A stretch of 64,000 nucleotides of DNA from Luscinia megarhynchos (Eukaryota > Chordata > Aves > Passeriformes > Turdidae): assembly GCA_034336665.1 (NCBI GenBank), contig CM067576.1:12205385-12269384 (forward strand), written 5' to 3'. A program made the position numbers and the translations under genes. How positions within the stretch are numbered: position 1 is the stretch's first letter; each line of letters opens with the position of its first letter. The notes beneath the pieces were generated by a model. It made no database searches and was not told where the DNA came from. It saw nothing but the letters and a program-made list of their open reading frames with translations. Shown here one piece after another: positions 35,626-48,125 of the stretch.

Positions 35626-38600
35626 CTGAATTCAACTAGTTCTTGTATTTCCCCCTAATTCAGTATTTTCTTGCAAGCCAAATTGCTTTGGTAAGAACCC
35701 TTGTCTTACAAACTGTTCTACAAAAATGAAACACACAGCTGCTGCTCTAACACAGTTATTAAAGGTGACCTACATTTCACTCTATTTCAGTATTAATTAA
35801 AGATGTTTTATTCAGCCTTCCTACCTTTCTTTATTAGCATGGGTGACAGAACCTTCTCTGACAAAGCTGCCAACAAGTCCTAAAACTGTTTTTGTTGATA
35901 AAACCTATCACAAACCAGGAAACTGACTTGTCATGGGGCATAAAACAAGCATCATAAGATGCTAATTTTTCCTGTGCCACATATGACTTAGAAGTCTGTT
36001 GTGTTACTCTATTACTCCTCGAGGTGAAGGACTTTATTGCAAGAATGTTTGCTATTAAGTAAGTGATTTAGGAAAGCTAGAAATCTGTATCCCAGACTTG
36101 CTTTTTCATAATTTCATAAAATAGGTAGCAAGAATGTAGGAATGCAATTTGTTTTTTTATAAAGCTTCTTGTTCAGTTGGGAGCTGACAGCAGCAGCCAA
36201 ATTGACTGAGGAAAAATGAGTTAGGAGAAATTGAAGCTGAGGAATACAGACTGTGTGCTGAGTGCTACAAAAGATTCTCTGCTTGCAAAGTGATTCTATT
36301 TTGCTTTTCAGAGGAGAAATGAACAGTTTGTGTCATAGAGAAGCACATGAGAATAAGCACAGAAAAGTTTTGCATGGTTACTTGGGTGAAAACAAAAGTC
36401 ATTAAGCACCTGGAGGCATTTACTGAAAAGAAATACAGAAATGTATATGATATGGTGGAATGTAGTGGAATGACTACACTGGGTCAGCATCTTCAATAAA
36501 AGGAGAGGATGCAGTTTTTTAGAAAGGATGAGAGAAAATGCATGCAAGGTAAATAGGGAGCATGGTGTGAGTGCAGAATGGGCGTGGTGCTGGAGAGCTG
36601 TAGGGAGGGATGACCGACAAACTGAGTGGGGATAAAGGCTCCAAAGAATCTGTTTTTCTGCTCAGACTTGATCACAGCCTTGCAGCCAGTGCCTGTCAAA
36701 CTGAATGACAGCCCAGGCCACAGACCCAGCAAAGCCAGGGGATAGCAGAGATCTGTAACCAGCTGTGGGAGCCTGGGAGGGTGTTGTGACAAACACCTCA
36801 GCAGTGTTCACTCAGCATGTGGTTTGGGCTGCTCTTGGCTCAGGACATGGGCTGGATAGATTCTTTCCCAGTCTTTAGTGGTTCCCTGGCATAAATCAGC
36901 CAAAGGACAGCTTTCCTGCAGGTGCAGATGTGGGCACTGAGGGCACTGCCAGCCCTGGCTGTAGTGTCTTAAACAGTATTTGCTTCAACGTGCTGCCTGC
37001 CACGTTTGCTTGATGCCTCCCAGTCATGGACAGGTATCAGAAACTCCCTATTAATCTTCTCCCACCTCACAACACTCTTCCTCTGCCCCTTCTTTAGAAT
37101 GAAGTTTTCATGCCGTTTGTCTGACTCAGACTGATGCACTCGTTTTTTCATTTGTCACTGCAAGCAAGGCTATATTTTAGGATGTGAATTCTGGGCAGGT
37201 CTTGTCTGAGAATTTTGTACACCTTAAAGCAGCAGTGCACGGACTACCACTTGTGCCTTTGTGTTTGATAACAGTTGGTGCAAGACCTTCCTGATTGAAA
37301 GCAGGGCACAGCCCCTCTCCTGCTGGCAGAGGGTGCTCGTGCCTGGAGGCAAATGCTGGAGCAGCAACCACTGGCACTGGGTCCTGCTTCTCTGAAAGAT
37401 CTTCAGATTGCTTACAAGAAGGAATTCATTATTTGCTAAAGCTAGAGGCTGGATTGTGGTTGGGACAGATGCTTAAGAGAATGTAAACGAGCTGAGCCCA
37501 GTACAGAAGCCGATGGGAAAAGAAGGGTGAGCTCAAATAAAGAAACAAGCAAACACATGAGGAGAAGAATTGGTAACAAAGGAATTCGACGCAGGGTGAG
37601 TGAAGTGCTGTGAGTCTGAGAAAGTGAGGAATTTTTGCTGAAAATGCCTGAGATTGGTGGCAGTGGAGAGCAGCTATGCAGGGTGGACTGTGGAGATGTG
37701 GCAGGAGGGCTGAGGCACTGGGGCTGTGGGGACAGGACAGAGGGACACAGGGAAAGGTGGAGCCAAGGAGTCTCTTCCCAGCAGAAAGCACATTTACCTT
37801 GGAGAGCCTTCCTCCCTCCTCACCATGTACTTGGGAAACCCAGCAACAATTTGTGTGTCTGTCCCTGTTCATTAGGGGCTATCTAGGCACAGATTAACTA
37901 TTAAACTACACAGGGAGCTCCTGTTTGCACTGCTGCTCTTCCAGTTAGAGAGCACTACAGGGCTCTGGGACTCATATTTCTGTTACATTTGGTTTCCTTA
38001 TGATGGAATTATAATTTCAGCTTTTGGGTTTGAGGTCACTAAATTAAATGTATTATCTTTTTCAAGTAAAAAGAAATAAATTAGAAAGTGCTAAAAATGC
38101 CAAAGTTAATGTTTGTAGCTGCAGTTGTCATTTGAAGCTTCTGTGTATATTTGTGGTGGTATTCACTTTAACAACAGCCCAGTCTCATGCTGCTGTTGAA
38201 AGCTTGGATTCATTTCTTGTTGTCTAGGGATGCATCAGGGTCTGATCACTTGTTGCAGAAACAGGAAAATTGTAAAATGGGGGCTGTGGGGAAGATAATC
38301 TCATGAATGCTGTTCAGAGAATTGGGCCATATATCTTCTTGCCTGTGGTTTTATTAATTGATTCTGGGCAAGTGACTTGCACAAACTTTCCTTGTGTGGT
38401 CACTGGTGATGCAATCTTGGGTTCTGGCTGACTCAGCTGAGACATTCAGAAGTGTTGAGGACTCCCAGCTGCAGCAGAAGTCAACAGGCACTGTGCTTTG
38501 AACACTTGGTGCTGTGCAGTGCTAATTACTCTGAAAAGCCAAGTTCAGTCATCTGCAGACTTATAAACCAAACTCCAGAATGTAAAGTGTATCCTTAAAT

Positions 38601-40452
38601 CCTGAAACAGATCTGAGATCTGTTCACATCAGGTTTGCTTCACCACTGTTACTTAACCTGTACCATGCTCTGTATCTGGTGAGCTTGAGAGAAATAGATT
38701 TGAATGAGCCAAGAGTAAAGCTGGATAGGATGTACCTGAATCAGAAACGAGACTCATTTCTTTAAATGCTGATGCAATTGCTCCAGACAGTAAAGAGGCT
38801 GCCAGTCCCTGAAGGGAAGGTGCAGGTTAGGCACCCATGTTTGGTGAGGTGATACCACAGCTTTGTATGACAGCTGAGCAGAGCAAACGGGGGTGGCAGC
38901 CCTTCCACCAGCATCTAGGCTTGGCCTAAGGCTAGCTTTATTCACTTGTTCTACATGGGTTTAGTATTTTCACTTTTGATAGCTGATGCTTTTGTATGTA
39001 TGAGTAGTACATGATTAGTATTAGTATAGTGCAGAATTTCTACTCTTAGGAAAAATTCTAGAGTTTGAGCACAGGAAAAATGCACAGTTGGTTTTCTCCT
39101 GGTTCTGGCAAAATGAACACAAAACTAATTTTCTGCAAGATGATCACTTTGTAATGTAATGTTCTACTTGTTCTACCTTTAATGAATGGTTTCCTGACAA
39201 ATTTAATGTCATGAGGGTACCACTGTGCTGGGCAGTGTTGCAGACCTGTAGGCAGAAAAGTTTGCTGTTTGTTGTTTAAGGAATTGTCTCAGAAGAAATT
39301 GCCTTCTCTGTTCTTCAGTACCTGCTGGAATGTGTATTTCAGGTGAATCTTTAGGAAGCTTTTGTGATTTGAAGAAGGTGATGAACAATTTCTGGACATT
39401 TAAGTTACTGGTATATTCAAAATTAATTTTCCTCCAATTAAAATAAAGTCAGAATAGCTATCATACAAAGACTGAGCACTGGTAACTATTCATTATAGTA
39501 AGAATAATTTTTTGTTATATAAATTGTAAATTAACTACATGACAGCATTTTTGTGTTTATTAACAATTGGCTTTTGAAGTTCTCAGTTTCATAAAGGCAA
39601 GAGGTTTTCCTCTTATCAAGAATATAAGTGTATAGAAACTGTAAACTTTATGGGTAAAGGAATGACAGTTTTTCATTTAACATTGTTCTTCCTCCTGAAA
39701 GAAAATTAAAATAATTTTCCCAGGCTTCCAGTAAATACTGCAGCTGAATCCAGCACAGTATTTTTGAAGACTGCAGTAAATGCTCCATAATTGCCTCTGG
39801 TGGCAAGTTCTCTGGCTGGGGAACCAGGTTGGCTCTTGTAGTTGAATCATATAATATGACTTTCATTCACTGCTGTAAATTGGCTCTGAACAGCTTCTCA
39901 TGTCTAACCTGACTGCCATTTTCTGGATCTCTCCACAAAAACTGTGTCTTGCATTCCACAGAAGTTTATTTTGTCGGCCCAAAATTTGTAGAAAAATTTT
40001 TGTTGAGTTCAAACACAAAAATAATAAAGAAATAATAAATAAAATGCTTTAGATTGATAGTCAGTGTAGAAAATATAAATATATGGAAAACTATAAGAAT
40101 ACAGGTGTCTTCTGTGCTGACACAAATTAAGGAAAACAGAAAGCTGCATTTCACAGTTTTAGAAACAAGCAGCAACAGCAGGGAGTTTCTGCTGCAAGAT
40201 CAAGGCAGATTTTTTCCTTACATCTTTACTTTTATTTCTGAAGTTGTGTAACTAATGTCATCTGCAGGCTCAAGAAGATGGGTTTGCTTTGATAAGTCTA
40301 GATTTCACATGGTAATTTTCATTTTGGCCATATCAATTTTTACTTTCTTCACTGCTTTTTATAATTGGGAGATTTCTTTTAGATAAAAAAGTTACAGGTC
40401 AGTTTACTCAGGCAAGATGTGTAGAAGCAAACTTAAAAGGTTTGTAGGTTTG

Positions 40453-40519
40453 AGATTGTTTTGGTTTTTAGTTTGGTTTAGGTTTTGGGGGGTTTGTGTG
40501 TGAGTGTGTGTGTGTGTGT
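40453..40519. repeat. T/G-rich tract with (GT)n microsatellite
   Basis: A T/G-rich stretch (TTTGGTTTAGGTTTTGGGGG) passes into GT repeats at 40493-40519, interrupted once by GA. It is a likely polymorphic microsatellite. Confidence 0.8.
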
Positions 40520-43500
40520 AGCCTCTTTTACCCAGGGACATCACTTCAGTCCAGTATAAACATAAATTAATAATTACCAATAAAAATAAATGTTATAACT
40601 AAAAAGGCATATATCTTTTATCTAATACAAATTTTACTGCAGAGCTCCTGTGTAGCCAAGCAAAATAAAGAGATTGCAATATATAATGAGTATAAACATT
40701 CTTAAAGCTGATTATGAAAAGGAAAAAACAATTACAGAAAATAAAATAGAGAGCTTAAAGTCACAACTTTGACATAAAATATACTAATCAGATTTTTTTA
40801 CTGGATGAAATACTAATTTTCTTTTGGCTAACACATGTTCTGTTTATTTTGCTTTAAAAGACTGTGAAAATAAGACAGGTTTTGAGGAATGTCTATTGTC
40901 AAATGACAGAATCTGTTGAGAAAATATTACAGATGGCAGAATTTCAACTACCAGAAAGCTACTTAATTTTCCTGCTAATTTCTGGTGTTCTGCCTTTTCT
41001 TTGTCAGTATTGTAAATGTGCAGTAAAAACAGATGCTACAGAATGTACACAGCCCTTAACAATAAGTTAGATTAGAGATTTTAAAATAACTTTTTATCTT
41101 TTCTGCTAGCTTACTTCAATTTTCACTAAGTCTGAAAGAATAATTTTGTGTTACAACTTGACAAATAAAATGCAAATCAGCTAGAAGTCCTCAGATCTCT
41201 GAGCTAGTTACAGCATTGTGAGAAAATGTGGGAAGTGATCTGGCCTGGAAGTTTCTTGAAATAATTGGAAGCCAAAAGACGGTGGTCAGGACCGACCTCC
41301 TTAAGCAATAATTAAATAACAATGTGATGTGTTTAGGGGTTAGTTTTTCTGAGACAGTTTCACTTCTCAGGGAAGCAAATATTCTGGGTCTGGCTTGTTA
41401 AAACTATTCCTACAGGTTTATATTTATCAGATTCAACCATTGGTGAATAATGATTGCTTTCACATAGGTACTGGAGAAACACTCTGTCTCCTTTCAGGAA
41501 AAAAAAATTCACACCAAAAAAATCCAAAAAAATAACAGCGAAAAGTGCTCAGCAGAGGTCTGACTTCGAGTGAGGCTCACAGCAGATGCTGTGCTGTGGA
41601 GGTGAATACCAGAACTCCATGCAGACCCTGTGGGATGGTCTCTTTGGAGCCTTCTGAACTAAAATCACTGGGTCTGAACTGGAATCACTGGGTGTCAGGG
41701 TGTGGGATCCACATCTCTGCTGTTCACTACACCACATCTCAGAAACATCAACACTCATGAACTCATGTGCTGGATGAATCAGGTATGGACCTGCAGGGAC
41801 CTGGAAATTGCCAAATCTCTCCAGCTTAAGGACTCTGTTTCCTGCATTTGTGCCACAGGCCTGCAGAGAGGTAAAGTTCCCCCTGCAAACCCTGATCCTG
41901 AGTGCACATGACCCAATAAAGTCTGCTGAGATGGGAAGTTACCTGTCTAGTCTAGAATCAGAGCAGGGAGGCATTAGTAGTTTGTATTCTACCCCCAAAA
42001 CAGCTTCTGCTTAACTTTAAACATCCCCTCAGGGGACTCACCTGGGGACTCCATTTTTACATCTGGGCACAACCCAGCAGCAGTTCTTGCAGTTGTGGGA
42101 TTGCAGTGGGAGGGAGCTCAGGGCTCAGTGCCCTCATCCAGGGATAAAGACAGGAAAACGTATGAACGAGACTGGCAGGGACAGTACAATGAAAGGTGAT
42201 GAGAAGGGCCAAAAACTCCCACCAGAGGTGTGGAGTATCACAGTGGTAGATGGAGAAACTTTGAGGTTTGGCAGAACAATGCTTCATTCTGGTGTTTATG
42301 TGGTTGGAGAGACATTGGTGTTTTGTCAAAAGATATTTTGTGAAATGCCAGTCCGCAGATTTCTCTGGTGTTTCCTGTTTGTCTGTGCTATATTTAATGC
42401 AAAATTAATGTGCTACAGCACAGGGGATGGATTTTTCCCAGTCCATCCAGGGGATGGATTTGTCACATTCCTAATGTGACTGCCATCACAAATTCAGTGG
42501 TTACCAGCTGATACCTGAGCAACTGGTCAGCTACACAGCTGAAACTAAATTCACTGCACTGTGTCAGAAGATCCAGTGTCACTAGCACTGCTTTTAGAAT
42601 AACACCATGGTATCAGGTATCAAAACATCTGTTTTCATTCTGAAAGATGTCTTTTGGAGAGCAGAATTATCTGTGTAACTTCCTAGGTAGATTTACACTT
42701 ACACAGTCACTTCACTGCTGATAGGATTTTGTCTCTTGAAGATCTGCCCTCAGCTGAGTTGTTAGGAAGCAGTCCTGTCTTGACAGCTAGACCCTGAAAA
42801 TCAACCCTAAAGGGAATATGAAGGGAAACTCCAGTTGTCACCTTGTATTAATACAGGTGGATGGTTTGCTGGCTCTCAGCTCTCCATTTCCTAAGGCAGA
42901 CTCCATAAGAGGGATTTATAATGCATATTATTAATTTTATTTGGAAATCATTCAGGTGCTGCTATGAAAGGCAGCAGTATAAAAGTCTTGGAGGACTGTG
43001 TGTGTTTAGGGGTTTTATAGTGGTGATAGAGTCAGCCTGGGGTGGAGGCTGAAGGGTTTAACTGTTAAAACAAGCAGTAAGTGTAGACATCTAAAATCCT
43101 CCATACCTGCCATCCCAAAGCACTTTGTTTTCTACCTGGGGACTGAAGGGTGAGAGCCACAAAAAGCTTTTCCCTAGGATTTAGGTCCATGAGCACTTTC
43201 TGAAGCAGCAGGACTGCAAGTTTTGGCCTTGCACTGTGGCTGTTTCATGTTTTTCTGCTGGATAAGCTGCAAGTCCTGACTGCAGGGCAGGATTCCTCCC
43301 TTCTCTCCCAGCCAGGGCAGCTCCTCTCCAGGACTGTCATTGGGTAAGTGCTTCAGTGCAAACCCAAACCTGTTGTGCATGGTAGGAGTAAATCTTGTAT
43401 TTCAGATGAAGAGGCAAGAAAGGCATTAGGGCAGGGATCAGATCTGTAGTAATAACACCATGTGTGATGGTGATTTATTTAGCATGGTTTATTCACCTTG

Positions 43501-46120
43501 AATACTGAAAATACGCCTGTGGACTTGCCTTCATCAGAGACCAAAATGCATGATAAGATATGACAGCCCAAATTATGAGGTAAATGTAAAGTAATGGTCC
43601 AGGTAGGTTTTTATAATCCAGTTGTTTCAGTCCCTGGATTGATTGTTGTGTTCCCTAGAAATTTCCTCCTTCCTAATACAAATGGTTCTCCCCAGCCCTG
43701 GGATTTGTCACCACGGTGGCTGTGAATGCTCCTTCTTTCCCCAACCAGTTCCCTGCAAATCCTGCATATAGGGCAGGGGGAAAACAAGGTTTTTCCTCCC
43801 CAACACCCTTCACACAGGCCGTGTGTGTCCTGCCAGGCGTGAGGTTTGTGCTGCTCTGCTGCTCTCACGTTTCCCTCTCTCAGAGGTGGCTTTGGCTCCT
43901 GGCAGCCCAGGAGATTCCAGCCCAGCAGAGCCCCAGAGCCAGGGAACAGTCTGGCCCATCCCCTCACTCTGTGTGTGCCAGCAGGGCCGGGGGTGCCTGC
44001 CCCATGCACAGGGACGTTTGTGACACGGCTCAGGCAGGAGCTCGGCACTGTTAATGGGGCATGGCTGTCTCATTTGTAGGCTCTATTCATCTGACAGCTG
44101 AGAATTATCAGTACTGATGCTTCACTCCCTCTCTTTTTCTCCAAGGTAGTGATTTGTCTATGTTATGGGTAGGTAAGCTTGACAAAACATTGCACATTAG
44201 CGGCTGAGGCACTGTTTGAAATGGGAAAATTGCTGGCAAACTGCTCCGTTAGAGACTCAAATAACAAATTCTTTCTTCCCCTCAATGAAAGGGAGATAGT
44301 TAAGGCCCAAATTAATACATCTTTCTCCCCAACTCTGCAGGAGGAATCACTCTTCAAGACGAATGGCTTCATCACTCCTGAGTGTGAGCTGGCTCTGATA
44401 AGTCCCTGTTAGGCAGAGTTTTTGTCCTTTGTGTTTTGCCATCCTGGGCGTGAGCAGTACAGGCGCCACAGGAGGGGGTGATGAAAAGATTTGCACCTCA
44501 GTGAACTTTAAAATGGATTAGCATGGGAATTTGAGTGCTTATTCTTTACCCTGGGATAGTTTTTCATCTTTAACTGCATGGTTTCCCCGTGTTTGTTTTG
44601 TTCAGTTTTTTTCTCTGATATGTTTACTTTTTGCTGTCATTGCTGCAAAGTCATTTAAAAAAAAAGTGGGAAGAAGGAGAACTTTATCCTGTCTAGCATC
44701 ATGTTATTACAAGAAAAAATGGATCTGAATCCAGTGGGCCCTCATACTTTCCAATCTCTGATGATATATTAGAGAGGAGAAAGGAAATTGTTCCTGTCCT
44801 TTGATGTTGTTGTCAAAGACTCTAAAATAAAGCTGGGAGAGGCAGACAGAGCATTGCTGTGTATTGGGAGGGGGAGATGTGCTTCAGTTCATCTCAGCAC
44901 TCAGCTGGCAGCATGGCATGGCCACAAGGGCTGTGGAATGAAAGGAGGAACAAAAACCACTGGGAGTTTGAGCACAGCCAATTCACTTTATCAGTTTTGT
45001 GAATTCTGCTTGGCGAGTCTCTTAAATAGATCTGAGTATGAAATACCACAGGAGAATCAAGAAAAAATTTATTGAGTTGTAAGAAACCTTTAGTGGGAGG
45101 GGGGTAGTAATTTAAATTATCAAAATTTAGCGCTTTAGGACTGTGTGTCTTGTACAGATTTCTCAAATGTATTGTAAAATTATTTTATAGTATATTCTGG
45201 TAATACCCCCCAAAAATGAACTCCCAGATGTTGCTTTGCACTAGCACAGATGGTTTTATAGTGTATGACAGCACTTCATAGTGTAGGGATAGACCATAAA
45301 AAACACAGTTTTCCAAAGGTCATGTTCCAGGTAACCTAGGTAATCTTTTCTGAAATAAAATTTGGCGGTAAAATTTACACTTTTTCACTTTTTGGAGGGG
45401 AAAAGGACAACTTTAGGTAAGAATACTGCTTTCCACTTCATTCCAAAGATGGCATCTCTAGCAGTTTCCCATTATATGGTTTTTAATTAGGCCTTCATCA
45501 CCCTGAAATTGCCAACACCCCTTCTGGCAGAACTTAAAATTTCTTAGAATTTTTAATTGTCTGCTATACTCCACATGTCATGTGTGAGCTAAATGAGGTG
45601 AAAGAGTAAAATACTAATACAAACAAGGTGTTTTCTGTTATATTACTTGTGAAACTGCATTGTGTTTTTCAGGCTATGTCTGCCATTCTATAACAAGCAT
45701 TTATGTAAAAATGAAATAGAAATCAGATTAGTACTTCATTCTGTTAAAGCACAGGCTCATTTAATGCAGCACTGGACTTAGTGCTGTGTTTTGTGCCCGA
45801 GTTGGAGCCCACACACCCTAATGAGGCTCGTGGTGCTCCCCTGGTACCATCTGCAAGGTGGAGTGCACTGAGCAGAAGGTGTTACTAGCATTCTTTAGTC
45901 CTTCGTTTGCAAAGGGCTTCGTGGAATAAAAAAATATCAGGTGCTGGTGGAAATCCAGCAGCAGATGACAAGAGCCTTGTCCATCTATCTGTACAGACCA
46001 TCTGCTCCAGATTTTGTAGGAAAGGGTGAAGAGTTCACTAGATAGCTTCAGAATGCAACTCTCAAATACTCAAATAATTCCTGTTTCTGTCTTCCTTTCC
46101 ACTTTTTCTAGAAATTTCCC

Positions 46121-46143
46121 TTTTTTTTTTTTTTTTTTTTTTT
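46121..46143. repeat. Poly-T run of 23 bases
   Basis: An uninterrupted T homopolymer. It could mark the poly-A end of a - strand retroposed copy lying to its right, but I recognise no retrogene body there, and the short similarity between GAAATTTCCC before it and GAATTTCCACCC near 46217 is too weak to call a target-site duplication. Confidence 0.8.
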
Positions 46144-48053
46144 AAATTACCTGGGACCTGTGTCTATTCCAATTTCAGATATTTTTTTCTACCTGCGAGG
46201 GAAAAAAATTCTGTGTGAATTTCCACCCTTCAGTCACTAAAATTGCCTTGGAATTTTACTTGTAAAATGCTACACGTTTTCCCCATCCCAGTATTTGGGT
46301 TTCCATGTAAGGACTGCATGCTCCCCTGGTGTGCAGGATGGGTGAACCCCCAGTTTCCATCCCCAGGGCCAGGAAATCAGGCAGGCATGACCCTCTTTTG
46401 TTCCTAGAAGTGCCTGCACAGAAACACTTGGGAGGAGTTAAACACCCGGCTGGCAAGCTGACAAAAAGCCTTTGTGGGAAGAGTGTGTGCTGCTAATTCT
46501 GGTGACAAACACCCAACAATAGTGGCGTGCTGGAGCTCACAGCAATTTGCATTTCACTGTGGACTTGCCAAAAATGAAGCGTGTTATATTTAGACCAACT
46601 GGAAGGGAAATCTCAGACACTAATTCAAATCACAAAACAAGGAATAGAATTAACTCTGATCACAACCTTGAAAAAATAGACGGCTACAGATATAAAAGAG
46701 GGCGAGCACATTGGCTGTACAGGCTGACTGTGCAAATATCAAAATATTTGTACTTAAATAGCTTCTCAGAGTATAAATTAGCTGGCATATTATCTTATTT
46801 TCAAAGGGATTTTTTTTTCTTTTGCTTATGAAAGCACAGATCACCAGAGGGATAGAGAGCTTGCACATTTTCTCTCTACTATTCCCTAGTACTTTACAAA
46901 CCTTGATTTACTTCCCCCTTCTCCCATTTCACTTTATTGTCATTTCTGGTTCTAAAGTTTTTTTCTTCCCCTCTGCATTGCTGCAGCAACTTGAAATGAC
47001 TGGAGTGCCTCATTCCATCATTTCAATATGTTTTTGTATTTCAATTCTAAGCCGTTTTCAACCACAGATTTTTTTTACTACTTAAACTGTTGCTTTTTAG
47101 GACACTTCAGGGAAAAAATACACAACATTTCAATGATAAGTAAGAGCAAGGTAAAACCACATTTTGGTCACATTTAACTACCATGGTCAGTGGAATTGGT
47201 TTGAGGATCCACTTTTACATTTCTAATGGAGATGAACTTATAAAGTTCATCTGAGGAGAAGACATTCTTTTTAGCAGGAGTTCAGGGAACTTGCTGACAA
47301 ATACTTGAAAGTACTACCGGGAAGGAACAGAAATTAATCTCAGTGGTTGCTGCATGTGGTGTCTTAAAGCTGCTTACATTTTATGTTAGTGATACATGCA
47401 TTTATGGTACTTCATAAAATAATATTTCTTTCAAGCCAAATCTTAAAAATAAAAACAGCAGATTTTTCATGTAGTCTGGACTGTATTTTAGAAAAACTTA
47501 AGTGTTTGGTACTTGGAATAGGAAGATGCAATTATCTTCTTTTTTATCCTTTTAACATAAAATGTTCCCCACCCTCTTAAAAATCTGAATTCATCTTGCA
47601 GTGAATTGACTTTGGTTTCTAGCATGTTCCCACAGGTTGTTGCTCCTGAATTGGTCTGATTGTGTTACTGATCTGTTTACTAAACTGTCAGTTTAAACAG
47701 CTACATTCTATTTACAACAACTAGTCAAGGAAAGCATCTGTATTTTCTATTTTCTGCCTTAACTTTAAAATATGCCTATTATTCTTTATTAATTCCACAA
47801 GGCTTGCAAGTACAATTTTCCTTAGCTTGTGACATTTTTTTCTAGACCAATTTAGCAGTCAAAGAGATTATTTTATTTTTCTAAGTAATTTTCTCAGTAT
47901 TTTCTCTATTTTGTTGACTTCAAAATAAAAACATATTTTGCATACAACCCTGTAAAATTGCTTTGTATTTATACAAGTTGTGCTGTCATATTTAACGTGA
48001 TTCCTCTCTTACAGCTGTGTAGTTAACTTGTATATTGCTTTGTTTGTTTTCAG

Positions 48054-48125
48054 ACGTTTGGAACAAAACCTCATCAAAATCATTCCCCCTGGAGCTTTCA
48101 CCCAGTACAAGAAGCTTAAGAGAAT
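48054..48125 (+). CDS. SLIT3: SLIT3 exon: D2 LRR 1 (72 bp)
   Basis: A completes an isoleucine codon, followed by RLEQNLIKIIPPGAFTQYKK and LKR, then AT of the next isoleucine. This is the first leucine-rich repeat of D2. AFTQYKKLKRI is a SLIT3 signature; SLIT2 and SLIT1 carry AFSPYKKLRRI or AFSPYRKLRRI. The acceptor is TTTGTTTTCAG and the donor GTAAGT. The exon is phase 2 on both sides and exactly 72 bp, so skipping it would delete one 24-residue repeat without a frameshift. Confidence 0.96.

Larger units (their letters stand above)
34322..48053 (+). other. SLIT3: SLIT3 intron, 13.7 kb
   Basis: This intron splits the D2 LRRNT cap from the first D2 repeat. It contains the - strand CR1 copy (35125-35625), a T/G tract with a GT microsatellite (40453-40519) and a 23-base poly-T run (46121-46143). 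A moderately GC-rich zone lies at about 43720-44050 without a recognisable exon. I see no other gene. Confidence 0.9.

Noticed and set aside
43716..44079. Cluster of overlapping frames on both strands
   Set aside because: Locally higher GC lowers stop-codon frequency in every frame; no frame shows family resemblance.
44179..44412. 77-codon + strand frame with fairly protein-like composition
   Set aside because: It starts at a TTG, has no recognised domain and no splice context tying it to SLIT3, and an overlapping - strand frame is equally open. Chance is the simplest reading.
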